From Streptomyces coelicoflavus (lineage in GTDB: Bacteria > Actinomycetota > Actinomycetes > Streptomycetales > Streptomycetaceae): DNA of 64,000 bases. Shown here in pieces: positions 43,748 through 52,055 of the stretch. Under the pieces are notes generated by a model. The model did no database searches and was not told the origin of the DNA. It saw nothing but the letters and a program-made list of their open reading frames with translations. Within the stretch, counting starts at the first letter, position 1, and each line of letters opens with the position of its first letter. Both the position numbers and the translations under genes were made by a program. The DNA lies in assembly GCF_003112555.1 (NCBI RefSeq), contig NZ_BEWB01000017.1, forward strand, positions 62,001 to 126,000. Direction: 5' to 3'.

Positions 43748-44179
43748 TCAGTCCTCCCAGGCGTCGTTCCTGTCCCTGCGGCGGCGCCCGAACAGGTCCG
43801 GGTTGGTGCGGGCGACCTGGACGACGTTGACCCCGACGATGCCGGCCCAGGCGACCAGCATTCCCGGCAGGTGCGCCACACCGCCGCCGATCGCGGACAG
43901 CGGGATCGCCAGCACCAGCGAGACGATGCCGAAACCGAAGCGCTCGCCGAAGGTGTCCGTGGGCTTCGGCGACCGGCTGTCCCGGGCCGTCGTCATCTGC
44001 TGCTCGGCGAGCTGCCGGCGCACCCGGCGCTCCACCGCCCCGTCGATGCGCTGGTCGACCTTCTCCAGGAACGAGTCGACCAGCGCGGACTCGTACTCCT
44101 CGCCGAGCTCCCTGCGGGTCCGCAGGGTGGCGTCGAGATCCTTCTTGAGGTCGGCGTCGCGTGCGTCCATTCCCGTCAT
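43748..44179 (-). CDS. Small membrane protein with N-terminal coiled coil
   Basis: The protein is 143 aa from ATG 44179. A TACCGT box 7 nt upstream (44187-44192, minus strand) indicates a leaderless transcript; ATG 44170 is the alternative. Residues about 1-65 are charged and helical (DADLKKDLDATLRTRRELGEEYESALVDSFLEKVDQRIDGAVERRVRRQL). Two membrane helices follow (FGIVSLVLAIPLSAIGG and MLVAWAGIVGVNVVQVA), with a basic C-terminus. The family is unknown. It is divergent from the RpiR regulator gene. Confidence 0.78.
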   Translation of the reverse strand: MTGMDARDADLKKDLDATLRTRRELGEEYESALVDSFLEKVDQRIDGAVERRVRRQLAEQQMTTARDSRSPKPTDTFGERFGFGIVSLVLAIPLSAIGGGVAHLPGMLVAWAGIVGVNVVQVARTNPDLFGRRRRDRNDAWED

Positions 44180-44331
44180 GGACCCCACGGTAGGCAGCCC
44201 GGGCGGCTTCGGCACTGGGGACAACCCCCGTTTCCGGAGGGGGCCGGCCGGTACGGGTCGGCGGAACCGCGCCACCCCGCTGTATAACGGTATGCAGGAT
44301 TCGGGGTGCGTGAATAGGTCGAGGGGGCCAC

Positions 44332-45195
44332 ATGACGAACGGGACCGGCGGGACGAGCGGGACCGACAGCCCGGCCGCGCGGCTGCAGGCGCTGTTCGAG
44401 GGGCACCGGCTGACACCGACCCAGCGGCGCATCGCGCACAGCATGGTGCGCCGCGCCTCGGACGTGCCGTTCCTCTCGAGCGTGGAGCTGGCCGAGCTGG
44501 CGGGGGTCAGCCAGCCATCCGTGACCCGCTTCGCCGTCGCCCTCGGCTTCGACGGTTACCCGGCGCTGCGCCGACATCTGCGCGAGGTCGCCCCCGCGGA
44601 ACCGGTCGCGGACACCGGCGCGGTCAACGAGTACCAGCAGGCCGTGGCCGCCGAGATCGAGAACCTGCGGCACCTCGCGGAAGTGCTGGCCGACCCGGCG
44701 CCGGTGCGGGAGGCGGGACGGCTGCTCGCCGGGAGCCGGCCGCTGCCGGTGCTCGGGCTGCGGGCCGCCGCCGCCCAGGCACACGGCTTCGCCTACTTCG
44801 CCGCCAAGGTCCACCCGGACGTCCGGCTGCTCGGCGAGGGCGGCACGATGCTCCACGACCGCATCGACGCGGCCGTCCGGGCCGGGGCGCGCACGCTGCT
44901 CTGCTTCGCGCTGCCCCGGCACCCGCGCGAGGTCGTCGAGGCGCTCGCCCACGCCAAGGAGGCCGGACTCACGGTGGTGACCGTCGCCGACTCCGCCTTC
45001 GCCCCGGTCGCCAAGGTGTCCGACCTGCTGCTGCCCGCCGCTGTCGGCACCGGCCTCGCCTTCGACACCGCCTGCGCGCCGATGCTGCTCGGCCGGGTGC
45101 TGCTCGAGGCGATGTGCGACGACCTGCCGGACGCGCAGGCCCGGCTGGAGGAGTTCGACGCCAAGGCCGCGGCACGGGGACTCTTCGTGGACTGA
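44332..45195 (+). CDS. MurR/RpiR-family transcriptional regulator
   Basis: The protein is 287 aa from ATG 44332, with GAGGGGG 6 nt upstream. Residues about 30-90 form the HTH-6 DNA-binding domain (LTPTQRRIAHSMVRRASDVPFLSSVELAELAGVSQPSVTRFAVALGFDGY). Residues about 125-270 form a SIS sugar-phosphate-binding domain. Regulators of this family usually sense sugar phosphates or amino-acid derivatives. Some RpiR regulators control histidine or amino-acid catabolism, and this one lies 3.4 kb upstream of the hut genes, but a regulatory link is only suggested by proximity. Confidence 0.9.
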   Translation: MTNGTGGTSGTDSPAARLQALFEGHRLTPTQRRIAHSMVRRASDVPFLSSVELAELAGVSQPSVTRFAVALGFDGYPALRRHLREVAPAEPVADTGAVNEYQQAVAAEIENLRHLAEVLADPAPVREAGRLLAGSRPLPVLGLRAAAAQAHGFAYFAAKVHPDVRLLGEGGTMLHDRIDAAVRAGARTLLCFALPRHPREVVEALAHAKEAGLTVVTVADSAFAPVAKVSDLLLPAAVGTGLAFDTACAPMLLGRVLLEAMCDDLPDAQARLEEFDAKAAARGLFVD

Positions 45196-45203
45196 CGCCG
45201 TGT

Positions 45204-45273
45204 GGGCCCGCCCCGGCGGGGCCCGACTCGGCGTGGAGTGACCCGGCGCGGAGTGACCCGCGTGGAGTGACCC
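45204..45273 (+). repeat. Hairpin and 15-bp tandem repeat after rpiR gene
   Basis: GGGCCCGCC/GGCGGGGCCC forms a short hairpin (45204-45224). Then three units of about 15 bp, GGCGTGGAGTGACCC-like, start at 45230, 45245 and 45260. The hairpin could act as a weak terminator. Confidence 0.7.
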
Positions 45274-45382
45274 GTACGGCGGACGGGTTCTCAGATTCGT
45301 CTCAGCTTGCCCCGCTACAGTGCGGCGCCTGACACACCCTTCAGACGCAACGCACGGGCAGGAACGGGACAGGAGGCAGGAC

Positions 45383-45970
45383 GTGGCGCGCGGAGGACAG
45401 GTGGGGCTGGCTCGGGTCGCCGTCGTCGTACGGGCGGGCGCCGCACCACTGTGGTGGCTGGGCGTTTTCGCGGCCGGCATCGGGGTGCTGGTGCCGGGAC
45501 TCACCGGACGCCGGATCGGGGTCATGGTGGGGGCCGCGCTCTTCATCGTCGCCACGGCGGTCGTGGCGTGGGTCCGACGGCGGCGCTACACCGCCCTGGC
45601 CGGCTCTGCCGCCCGCGCGGGCAAGCACGACGTGCTCCAGGACCGCGGCGTGACCGTGCGCAACTGGCGTCGGGGGCACCGCTGGTGGCTGCTCCTCGCC
45701 TTCCTCGCCGCGCTCGGCAGCGCCTTCGCCGTCCCCGCCGCGGGCGGGCTGCTGCTGGCGGGATGCGGCGCCGGGCTGTGGCTCAAGTCCGCCTGGATCG
45801 GCCGCCGCGAACAGTCCGGCGCGGCCCTGCTGTGGGTCCGCGTGGACTGGCTCGGCGGCAACACCGGCCGCCCCGCGGGCAAGGCCGTCAAGGGCTACCG
45901 CAGCACGGGCATCGCGGCGGGCGACGCGGCACCGGGCGGGGCGAGGCGGAAGACGGCGGCCGTGGTCTGA
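45383..45970 (+). CDS. Hypothetical membrane protein
   Basis: The protein is 195 aa from GTG 45383, 6 nt after AGGAGG; the frame is open from 45320 without another ribosome site. Four membrane helices are predicted: LWWLGVFAAGIGVLV, IGVMVGAALFIVATAVVAWV, WWLLLAFLAALGSAFAV and GGLLLAGCGAGLWL. A cytoplasmic loop lies between helices 2 and 3. The C-terminus is basic. No family is recognised. Its stop lies inside a 15-bp tandem repeat. Confidence 0.75.
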   Translation: MARGGQVGLARVAVVVRAGAAPLWWLGVFAAGIGVLVPGLTGRRIGVMVGAALFIVATAVVAWVRRRRYTALAGSAARAGKHDVLQDRGVTVRNWRRGHRWWLLLAFLAALGSAFAVPAAGGLLLAGCGAGLWLKSAWIGRREQSGAALLWVRVDWLGGNTGRPAGKAVKGYRSTGIAAGDAAPGGARRKTAAVV

Positions 45971-46020
45971 TCGGGGGTGGTCTGACCAGGCGTGGTGTGA
46001 CCAGGCGTGGTCTGACCAGG
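45961..46020 (+). repeat. 15-bp tandem repeat x4 across a stop codon
   Basis: Four 15-bp units, CGTGGTCTGACCAGG with small changes, run from 45961 to 46020 with a partial fifth. The first contains the gene's TGA (45968-45970). Confidence 0.88.
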
Positions 46021-46121
46021 CGTGGTGGGCGGCGCGCAGCGCCCCGCCCACCAGGGCCGCGGGGCGGTGACCTGGTGCGGCTCCGTCGCGTGGGCGCGCC
46101 CGGCCACGACGCACGCGCGCG

Positions 46122-47522
46122 TCACGAACCGGCCGCACCCTCAGGGCGAAGATCCCCGATCAGAGAGTCGCCGTACTCCCCGCCCGCCTCGGCCACGATC
46201 TCCTCAACCGTCTGCTCCCTGCGCACCGGGGCGAAGGCGACATCCCCGTCCCTGTCCCCGGCGAACCCGTACACCGCGGGCCGCGCCAGCGAGTTGTACG
46301 CGTAGTGGTGCGCGAAGTAGTACGCCCCGGTGTCCAGCGCCGCCGCGTAGTCCCCCTGTTCGAGCAGCGGCATCGCCCGGCCCACGGCCAGCAGGTCGCC
46401 CGCGAAGCACGCCGGACCGGCCACGTCCTGCACCACGTCGGGCCCCGCCTTCGGCAGACCCTTGCCGTCGTACGCGGCGATCCGCAGCGGCCACGCCCCC
46501 GGCGCGTACACCGTCCGCGTCGCGACCTGCACGCCCGCGTGCGTCACCGCGACCGGCCGCCCCCCGGCGCTCTTGGCGTACTCCACGCGGGCCACGACCG
46601 TGCCGTGCTTGGCCAGCAGCGACCGCCCGAACTCGGTGACCAGCCCGTACCGCCCGTCGAACAGCCCCGGCACCGCCTCGCTCAGCACGCGCGCGTACTC
46701 GGCGTACGTCGGTGCCGTCTCCTCCGACGCGAAATTCACCGGGAGACCGCCGCCGATGTCGAGCGTGTCGACCTGTCTGCGGCCCGCCCGCTCGTTGATC
46801 TCCTCGGCGAGCGTGTACGTCTCCCGCACGCCCTCGGCCATCAGAGCCAGCGGGACGCCCTGGGAGCCGGAGTGCGCGTGCAGCCGGGTCAGCCACGGGC
46901 GGTCCAGATACGCCCGCACCACCCACTCGCGCGCCCCCTCGTCGCGCAGGGCCACCCCGAACTTCGAGGTCGCCGTCGCCGTTGACAGCGCCTCGATGGA
47001 GCCGCCGCCGACCTGCGGATTCACCCGGATGCCGAGCGGGGAGGCGCTGGTCCCCCCGGTCACCAGGGCGTCGAGGCGCTCCAGCTCCTGCGGGTTGTCC
47101 GCGTTCAGGGCGATGCCCAGTGACAGGGCCTCGCGCAGCTCGTCCGGCGTCTTGGCGGGCGAGTCCAGCACCGTCCGCCCGGCCGGCACCCCGGCCGCCC
47201 GTGCCAGGGCCAGCTCGCCCGGGCTCGCGACCTCCGCGCCGATGCCCGCCTCGTGCAGCAGCCGCAGCACCGGGACCAGCGGGGACGCCTTCACCGCGAA
47301 GGCGTGCAGCACGGGCGTCCCCGGCGCCGTCACCGCCTCGAACGCCGACCGCAGGGCCGCGGCCGACTCCCGTATCCCGGTGACGTCCAGCAGACCGACG
47401 ATCGGTGTGCCGGGTCCCAGGAGCCCCTGCTCCACGGCCGCCCGCACGGCCCGGTCCCGCCGCACCGCCCGCCCGGCGCCGGCGCCGCCGACGTCCGCGC
47501 CCGTCTCCGTGCCGTCGCTCAC
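46122..47522 (-). CDS. PLP-dependent decarboxylase, LysA-like (group IV)
   Basis: The protein is 466 aa from GTG 47522, with GGAGGAACGC upstream. Alanine-racemase-like N-terminal barrel: PLP Lys78 in HAFAVKASPL, HAHSGSQG near 250, GGGLPV phosphate-binding loop near 290; the C-terminal beta domain has the CFAGDLLAVG region with the active-site Cys. Diaminopimelate, ornithine and arginine decarboxylases share this fold. The sequence looks divergent from housekeeping LysA, so the substrate is uncertain. It is divergent from hutU across a region with an inverted repeat, so co-regulation with hut is possible. Confidence 0.85.
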   Translation of the reverse strand: MSDGTETGADVGGAGAGRAVRRDRAVRAAVEQGLLGPGTPIVGLLDVTGIRESAAALRSAFEAVTAPGTPVLHAFAVKASPLVPVLRLLHEAGIGAEVASPGELALARAAGVPAGRTVLDSPAKTPDELREALSLGIALNADNPQELERLDALVTGGTSASPLGIRVNPQVGGGSIEALSTATATSKFGVALRDEGAREWVVRAYLDRPWLTRLHAHSGSQGVPLALMAEGVRETYTLAEEINERAGRRQVDTLDIGGGLPVNFASEETAPTYAEYARVLSEAVPGLFDGRYGLVTEFGRSLLAKHGTVVARVEYAKSAGGRPVAVTHAGVQVATRTVYAPGAWPLRIAAYDGKGLPKAGPDVVQDVAGPACFAGDLLAVGRAMPLLEQGDYAAALDTGAYYFAHHYAYNSLARPAVYGFAGDRDGDVAFAPVRREQTVEEIVAEAGGEYGDSLIGDLRPEGAAGS

Positions 47523-47608
47523 GCGTTCCTCCGTCCCTCGCCTGCCTGTGAACCGTCCGCAGTTCCAGCCAAACATCCGCGACGCGCCCGCGCCGGGACA
47601 CGGACGTA

Positions 47609-47644
47609 TTGACTAGTTCTATTCACGAGGTGAGTATGTGAATA
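47609..47644 (+). promoter_or_regulatory. hutU promoter with overlapping operator
   Basis: TTGACT (47609-47614), 17 bp, GAGTAT (47632-47637) makes a good promoter. A perfect dyad TATTCAC (47620-47626), 11 nt, GTGAATA (47638-47644) overlaps the -10. This arrangement suits repression of histidine degradation. The regulator is unknown; the RpiR gene at 44332 is one candidate. Confidence 0.65.
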
Positions 47645-47690
47645 TCCGCAGTAAAAAATCCGCCGGGAGCAAGCCACCAGGAGGCAGAAC

Positions 47691-49427
47691 ATGTCCGGAC
47701 CCCGCCCCGTCCGCGCGCCACGCGGCACCACGCCGAGCGCCCTGGGCTGGCAGCAGGAGGCCGCCCTGCGGATGCTGCAGAACAACCTCGACCCCGAGGT
47801 CGCCGAGCACCCCGACAAGCTCGTCGTCTACGGCGGCACCGGCAAGGCGGCGCGTGACTGGCGCTCCTTCGACGCCATGGTCCGCACCCTGCGGACCCTG
47901 AAGCAGGACGAGACGATGCTCGTCCAGTCCGGCCGCCCCGTCGGTGTCATGCAGACCCACGAGTGGGCCCCGCGCGTCCTCATCGCCAACTCCAACCTGG
48001 TCGGCGACTGGGCCAACTGGGAGGAGTTCCGCCGCCTGGAGGCCCTCGGCCTGACCATGTACGGGCAGATGACCGCCGGCTCATGGATCTACATCGGCAC
48101 CCAGGGCATCCTCCAGGGCACCTACGAGACCTTCGCCGCCGTCGCCGCGAAGAAGTTCGGCGGCACCCTGGCCGGGACCATCACCCTCACCGCCGGCCTC
48201 GGCGGCATGGGCGGCGCCCAGCCGCTGGCCGTCACCATGAACGACGGCGTCGTGATCTGCGTCGACTGCGACCCGCGCGCCATCGACCGCCGCATCGAGC
48301 ACCGCTACCTCGACGTGAAGGCCGACTCCCTCGACCACGCCCTCCAGCTGGCCACCGAGGCTCGCGACCGGCGCAAGCCGCTGTCCATCGGCGTCCTCGG
48401 CAACGCCGCCGAGCTGGTCCCGCAGCTCCTCGCCATGGGCGCCCCGATCGACATCGTCACCGACCAGACCTCGGCCCACGACCCGCTGGCCTACCTCCCC
48501 ACCGGCATCGCCTTCGAGGACATGGCCGACGCCGCCGCCAAGGACCCGGCCGGCTTCACCACCCGGGCCCGCGAGTCCATGGCCCGGCACGTCGAGGCCA
48601 TGGTCGGCTTCCAGGACGCCGGTGCCGAGGTCTTCGACTACGGCAACTCCATCCGCGGCGAGGCCCAGCTCGCCGGGTACGACCGGGCGTTCGCCTTCCC
48701 GGGCTTCGTACCGGCGTACATCCGCCCGCTGTTCTGCGAGGGCAAGGGGCCCTTCCGCTGGGCCGCCCTGTCCGGCGACCCCGCGGACATCGCCAGGACC
48801 GACAAGGCGATCCTCGACCTCTTCCCCGAGAACGAGTCCCTGGCCCGCTGGATCAAGATGGCGGGGGAGCGCGTCCACTTCCAGGGCCTGCCCGCCCGGA
48901 TCTGCTGGCTCGGCTACGGCGAGCGCGACAAGGCAGGTGAGCGTTTCAACGACATGGTCGCGAGCGGCGAGCTGGCCGCCCCCATCGTCATCGGCCGCGA
49001 CCACCTCGACTGCGGCTCCGTCGCCTCCCCGTACCGCGAGACCGAGGCGATGCTCGACGGCTCCGACGCCATCGCCGACTGGCCGTTGCTCAACGCCATG
49101 GTCAACGTGGCCTCCGGCGCCTCCTGGGTCTCCCTCCACCACGGCGGCGGCGTCGGCATGGGCCGCTCCATCCACGCCGGGCAGGTCACCGTCGCCGACG
49201 GCACCCCGCTCGCCGGGGAGAAGATCCGCCGGGTGCTCACCAACGACCCCGGCATGGGCGTCATCCGGCACGTCGACGCCGGGTACGACATCGCCGAGTC
49301 GGTCGCCGCGGAGCGGGACGTGCGGGTGCCCATGCGCGAGGGCGACGAGGGGCGCGCGGGCGACGAGGGGCGCGCGGGCGACGAGGCGCACGGGAGCGGT
49401 GCGACGCGCGAGGGTGACGGCGCGTGA
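47691..49427 (+). CDS. hutU: Urocanate hydratase
   Basis: This 578-aa NAD+-dependent enzyme converts urocanate to imidazolone propionate, step two of histidine degradation. It starts at ATG 47691 after AGGAGG. The urocanase signature FQGLPARICWLGYGER contains active-site Cys405. YGGTGKAARDWRSF, GGMGGAQPLA and HHGGGVGMGRSIHAGQV are conserved. The last 35 residues are an extra tail made of in-frame repeats (EGRAGD units), likely disordered. It overlaps the next gene (GTGA). The pathway's first enzyme, histidine ammonia-lyase (HutH), is not in the window. Confidence 0.97.
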   Translation: MSGPRPVRAPRGTTPSALGWQQEAALRMLQNNLDPEVAEHPDKLVVYGGTGKAARDWRSFDAMVRTLRTLKQDETMLVQSGRPVGVMQTHEWAPRVLIANSNLVGDWANWEEFRRLEALGLTMYGQMTAGSWIYIGTQGILQGTYETFAAVAAKKFGGTLAGTITLTAGLGGMGGAQPLAVTMNDGVVICVDCDPRAIDRRIEHRYLDVKADSLDHALQLATEARDRRKPLSIGVLGNAAELVPQLLAMGAPIDIVTDQTSAHDPLAYLPTGIAFEDMADAAAKDPAGFTTRARESMARHVEAMVGFQDAGAEVFDYGNSIRGEAQLAGYDRAFAFPGFVPAYIRPLFCEGKGPFRWAALSGDPADIARTDKAILDLFPENESLARWIKMAGERVHFQGLPARICWLGYGERDKAGERFNDMVASGELAAPIVIGRDHLDCGSVASPYRETEAMLDGSDAIADWPLLNAMVNVASGASWVSLHHGGGVGMGRSIHAGQVTVADGTPLAGEKIRRVLTNDPGMGVIRHVDAGYDIAESVAAERDVRVPMREGDEGRAGDEGRAGDEAHGSGATREGDGA

Positions 49428-50641
49428 GCTTCCACAGCATGTGGGCGGAGCTGCTGCCGGTCGGCCGCAGCTCCGCCTCCGGCGGCTACCGCCGGCACGC
49501 CTGGACCGGCGCCGACGCCGACTGCCGGACCTGGTTCCAGGAGCAGGCCGAGGCCCGCGGCCTGACCTACGAGACCGACCGCAACGGCAACCAGTGGGCC
49601 TGGCTCGGCGACCCCGCCGCCGGGAACGCCGTCGTCACCGGGTCCCACCTGGACTCCGTGCCCGACGGCGGCGCCTTCGACGGCCCCCTCGGCGTGGTCT
49701 CCGCCTTCGCCGCCCTGGACGAACTGCGCGGGCGGGGAGCGCGGTTCACCAAACCGCTCGGCATCGTCAACTTCGGCGACGAGGAGGGCGCCCGCTTCGG
49801 CCTCGCCTGCGTCGGCTCCCGGCTCACCTCGGGAGCGCTCACCGTCGAGCAGGCCCACCGCCTCACCGACGGCGACGGCGTCACGCTTCCGCAGGCCATG
49901 GAGTCCGCCGGGTACGACCCGGGCACCCTGGGCCCCGACCCCGAACGGCTGGCCCGCATCGGCGCCTTCGTGGAACTCCACGTCGAGCAGGGCCGCGCCC
50001 TGGACCTGTCCGGCGACCGCATCGGCATCGCCTCCGCCATCTGGCCGCACGGACGCTGGCGGTTCGACTTCCGGGGCGAGGCCAACCACGCCGGCACCAC
50101 CCGCCTCGCCGACCGGCACGACCCGATGCTGCCGTACGCCGAGACCGTCCTCGCCGCCCGCCGCGAGGCCGAACTCGCCGGTGCCGTCGCCACCTTCGGC
50201 AAGATCGGCGTGGAGCCCAACGGCGTCAACGCCATCCCCTCCCTGGTGCGCGGCTGGCTCGACTCCCGCGCCGCCGACCAGGCGAGCCTGGACACCGTGG
50301 TCACAGGCGTGGAGAAGGCCGCCCGCGAGTACGCCGCCGCCCACGGCGTGGACCTCGACGTCGTGCGCGAGTCCTTCACGCCCGTCGTCGACTTCGACCA
50401 CGCCCTGCGCGACGAACTCGGGCGCATCCTGGGCAAGGAGACGGAACTGCGGGTCCCCGTCCTCGGCACCGGTGCCGGACACGACGCCGGAATCCTCTCC
50501 GACCGCATCCCGACCGCCATGCTGTTCGTGCGCAACCCCACCGGCGTCTCGCACTCCCCGGCCGAGTACGCGGCCGAGGACGACTGCGTGGCCGGGGTGA
50601 ACGCACTCGCCGACGTACTGGAAGGGCTGGCCTGCACGTGA
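49424..50641 (+). CDS. M20 amidohydrolase (allantoate amidohydrolase-like) in hut operon
   Basis: The protein is 405 aa from GTG 49424, overlapping hutU. Zinc hydrolase of the AllC/beta-ureidopropionase/N-carbamoylase branch of the M20 family: metal-binding GSHLDSVPDGGAFDGPLGV, NFGDEEGARFG, FVELHVEQG, dimerisation-domain GEANHAGTTRLADRHDP, and GAGHDAGILSDRIPTAM. Family members cleave carbamoyl, ureido or acyl amides. Lying between hutU and hutF, with no HutG in sight, it could be the enzyme that removes formate from N-formylglutamate; that is an inference. Confidence 0.9.
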   Translation: MSFHSMWAELLPVGRSSASGGYRRHAWTGADADCRTWFQEQAEARGLTYETDRNGNQWAWLGDPAAGNAVVTGSHLDSVPDGGAFDGPLGVVSAFAALDELRGRGARFTKPLGIVNFGDEEGARFGLACVGSRLTSGALTVEQAHRLTDGDGVTLPQAMESAGYDPGTLGPDPERLARIGAFVELHVEQGRALDLSGDRIGIASAIWPHGRWRFDFRGEANHAGTTRLADRHDPMLPYAETVLAARREAELAGAVATFGKIGVEPNGVNAIPSLVRGWLDSRAADQASLDTVVTGVEKAAREYAAAHGVDLDVVRESFTPVVDFDHALRDELGRILGKETELRVPVLGTGAGHDAGILSDRIPTAMLFVRNPTGVSHSPAEYAAEDDCVAGVNALADVLEGLACT

Positions 50642-51987
50642 CCTCCACCGAGCGGACCCGGACGTACTGGCTGGAGCACGCGTGGCTCGGCACCCACGTC
50701 GAGCCGGACGTCGCCGTCGACGTGGGCGACGGCCGCATCACCGCCGTCCACCAAGGCGTCGCCACCCCGCCGCCCGGCGCCGAGATCCTGCGCGGACTGA
50801 CCCTGCCGGGACTGGCGAACGCGCACTCGCACGCCTTCCACCGCGCCCTGCGCGGCACCGTCCAGGTCGGCTCCGGAACCTTCTGGACCTGGCGCGAGGT
50901 GATGTACTCCGTCGCCGACCGGCTGACCCCGGACACCTACCACGCCCTCGCCCGCGCCGTGTACGCCGAGATGGCGCTGGCCGGCATCACCACGGTCGGC
51001 GAGTTCCACTACGTCCACCACGCCCCCGGAGGCACCCCGTACGCCGACCCCAACGCGATGGGTGACGCGCTGATCGAGGCCGCGGCCGAAGCCGGTGTCC
51101 GCATCACCCTCCTCGACACCTGCTACCTGTCCTCCGGCTTCGGCGAGCCCCCGAACAGCCACCAGCGCCGCTTCTCCGACGGCACGGCGGACGCCTGGGC
51201 CGAACGCTGTTCAGTTCTCAAGGAACGGGATCACGCACGGATCGGGGCCGCGATCCACTCCGTACGGGCCGTGCCCGCGGACCAGCTGGCGACCGTGGCG
51301 CAGTGGGCCGAGGCACGGCGGGCCCCGCTGCATGTGCACCTGTCCGAGCAGACCGCCGAGAACGACGCCTGCCGACAGGCCCACGGCTGCACCCCCACCC
51401 GGCTCCTCGCCGACCACGGAGTGCTGGGCGCCCGCACCACCGGCGTCCACAACACCCACCTCACCGACGAGGACGTCGCGCTGCTCGGCGGCAGCCGCAC
51501 CGGCACCTGCATGTGCCCCACCACGGAACGGGACCTGGCCGACGGCATCGGTCCCGCCGCCGCGCTCCAGCGGGCCGGCTCCCCGCTCTCCCTCGGCTCG
51601 GACAGCCACGCCGTCGTCGACCTGCTGGAAGAGGCCCGCGCGATGGAGCTGAACGAGCGCCTGCGCACCCGCAGCCGCGGCCACTGGACCGCCGCCGCGC
51701 TGCTGCGCGCCGCCACCGCCGACGGCCACGCCGCCCTCGGCTGGGACGACACCGGGCGCATCGAGGCCGGCGCCCGGGCCGACCTCGCGACCGTCGCGCT
51801 GGACTCGGTCAGGACCGCGGGGCCGCTGCCCAGGCTCGGCGCCGAGACGGCCGTATTCGCCGCGACGGCAGCGGACGTACGGCACACGGTCGTGGGAGGG
51901 CGGCACGTCGTACGCGACGGGGCGCACGCCCTCGTACCGGACGTGCCGCAGGCCCTGGCGCGGGCCGTCGAAGCCCTGCGCGCCTGA
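50638..51987 (+). CDS. hutF: Formimidoylglutamate deiminase
   Basis: The protein is 449 aa from GTG 50638, overlapping the M20 gene by GTGA. Amidohydrolase superfamily, HutF subgroup: N-terminal metal motif NAHSHAFHRALRG, VGEFHYVHH, LHVHLSEQTAEN, HNTHLTDED, and SLGSDSHAVVDLLEEARAMEL with the catalytic Asp. It converts N-formimino-glutamate to N-formylglutamate and ammonia, and marks the five-step histidine pathway rather than direct glutamate formation by HutG alone. Motifs are complete. Confidence 0.94.
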   Translation: MTSTERTRTYWLEHAWLGTHVEPDVAVDVGDGRITAVHQGVATPPPGAEILRGLTLPGLANAHSHAFHRALRGTVQVGSGTFWTWREVMYSVADRLTPDTYHALARAVYAEMALAGITTVGEFHYVHHAPGGTPYADPNAMGDALIEAAAEAGVRITLLDTCYLSSGFGEPPNSHQRRFSDGTADAWAERCSVLKERDHARIGAAIHSVRAVPADQLATVAQWAEARRAPLHVHLSEQTAENDACRQAHGCTPTRLLADHGVLGARTTGVHNTHLTDEDVALLGGSRTGTCMCPTTERDLADGIGPAAALQRAGSPLSLGSDSHAVVDLLEEARAMELNERLRTRSRGHWTAAALLRAATADGHAALGWDDTGRIEAGARADLATVALDSVRTAGPLPRLGAETAVFAATAADVRHTVVGGRHVVRDGAHALVPDVPQALARAVEALRA

Positions 51988-52055
51988 CCGCCGGCCCCCG
52001 CCCACGGACGGGCCCACACCCCAGCCCCCGCCCCCACGAGGACATCAGGGACCCC

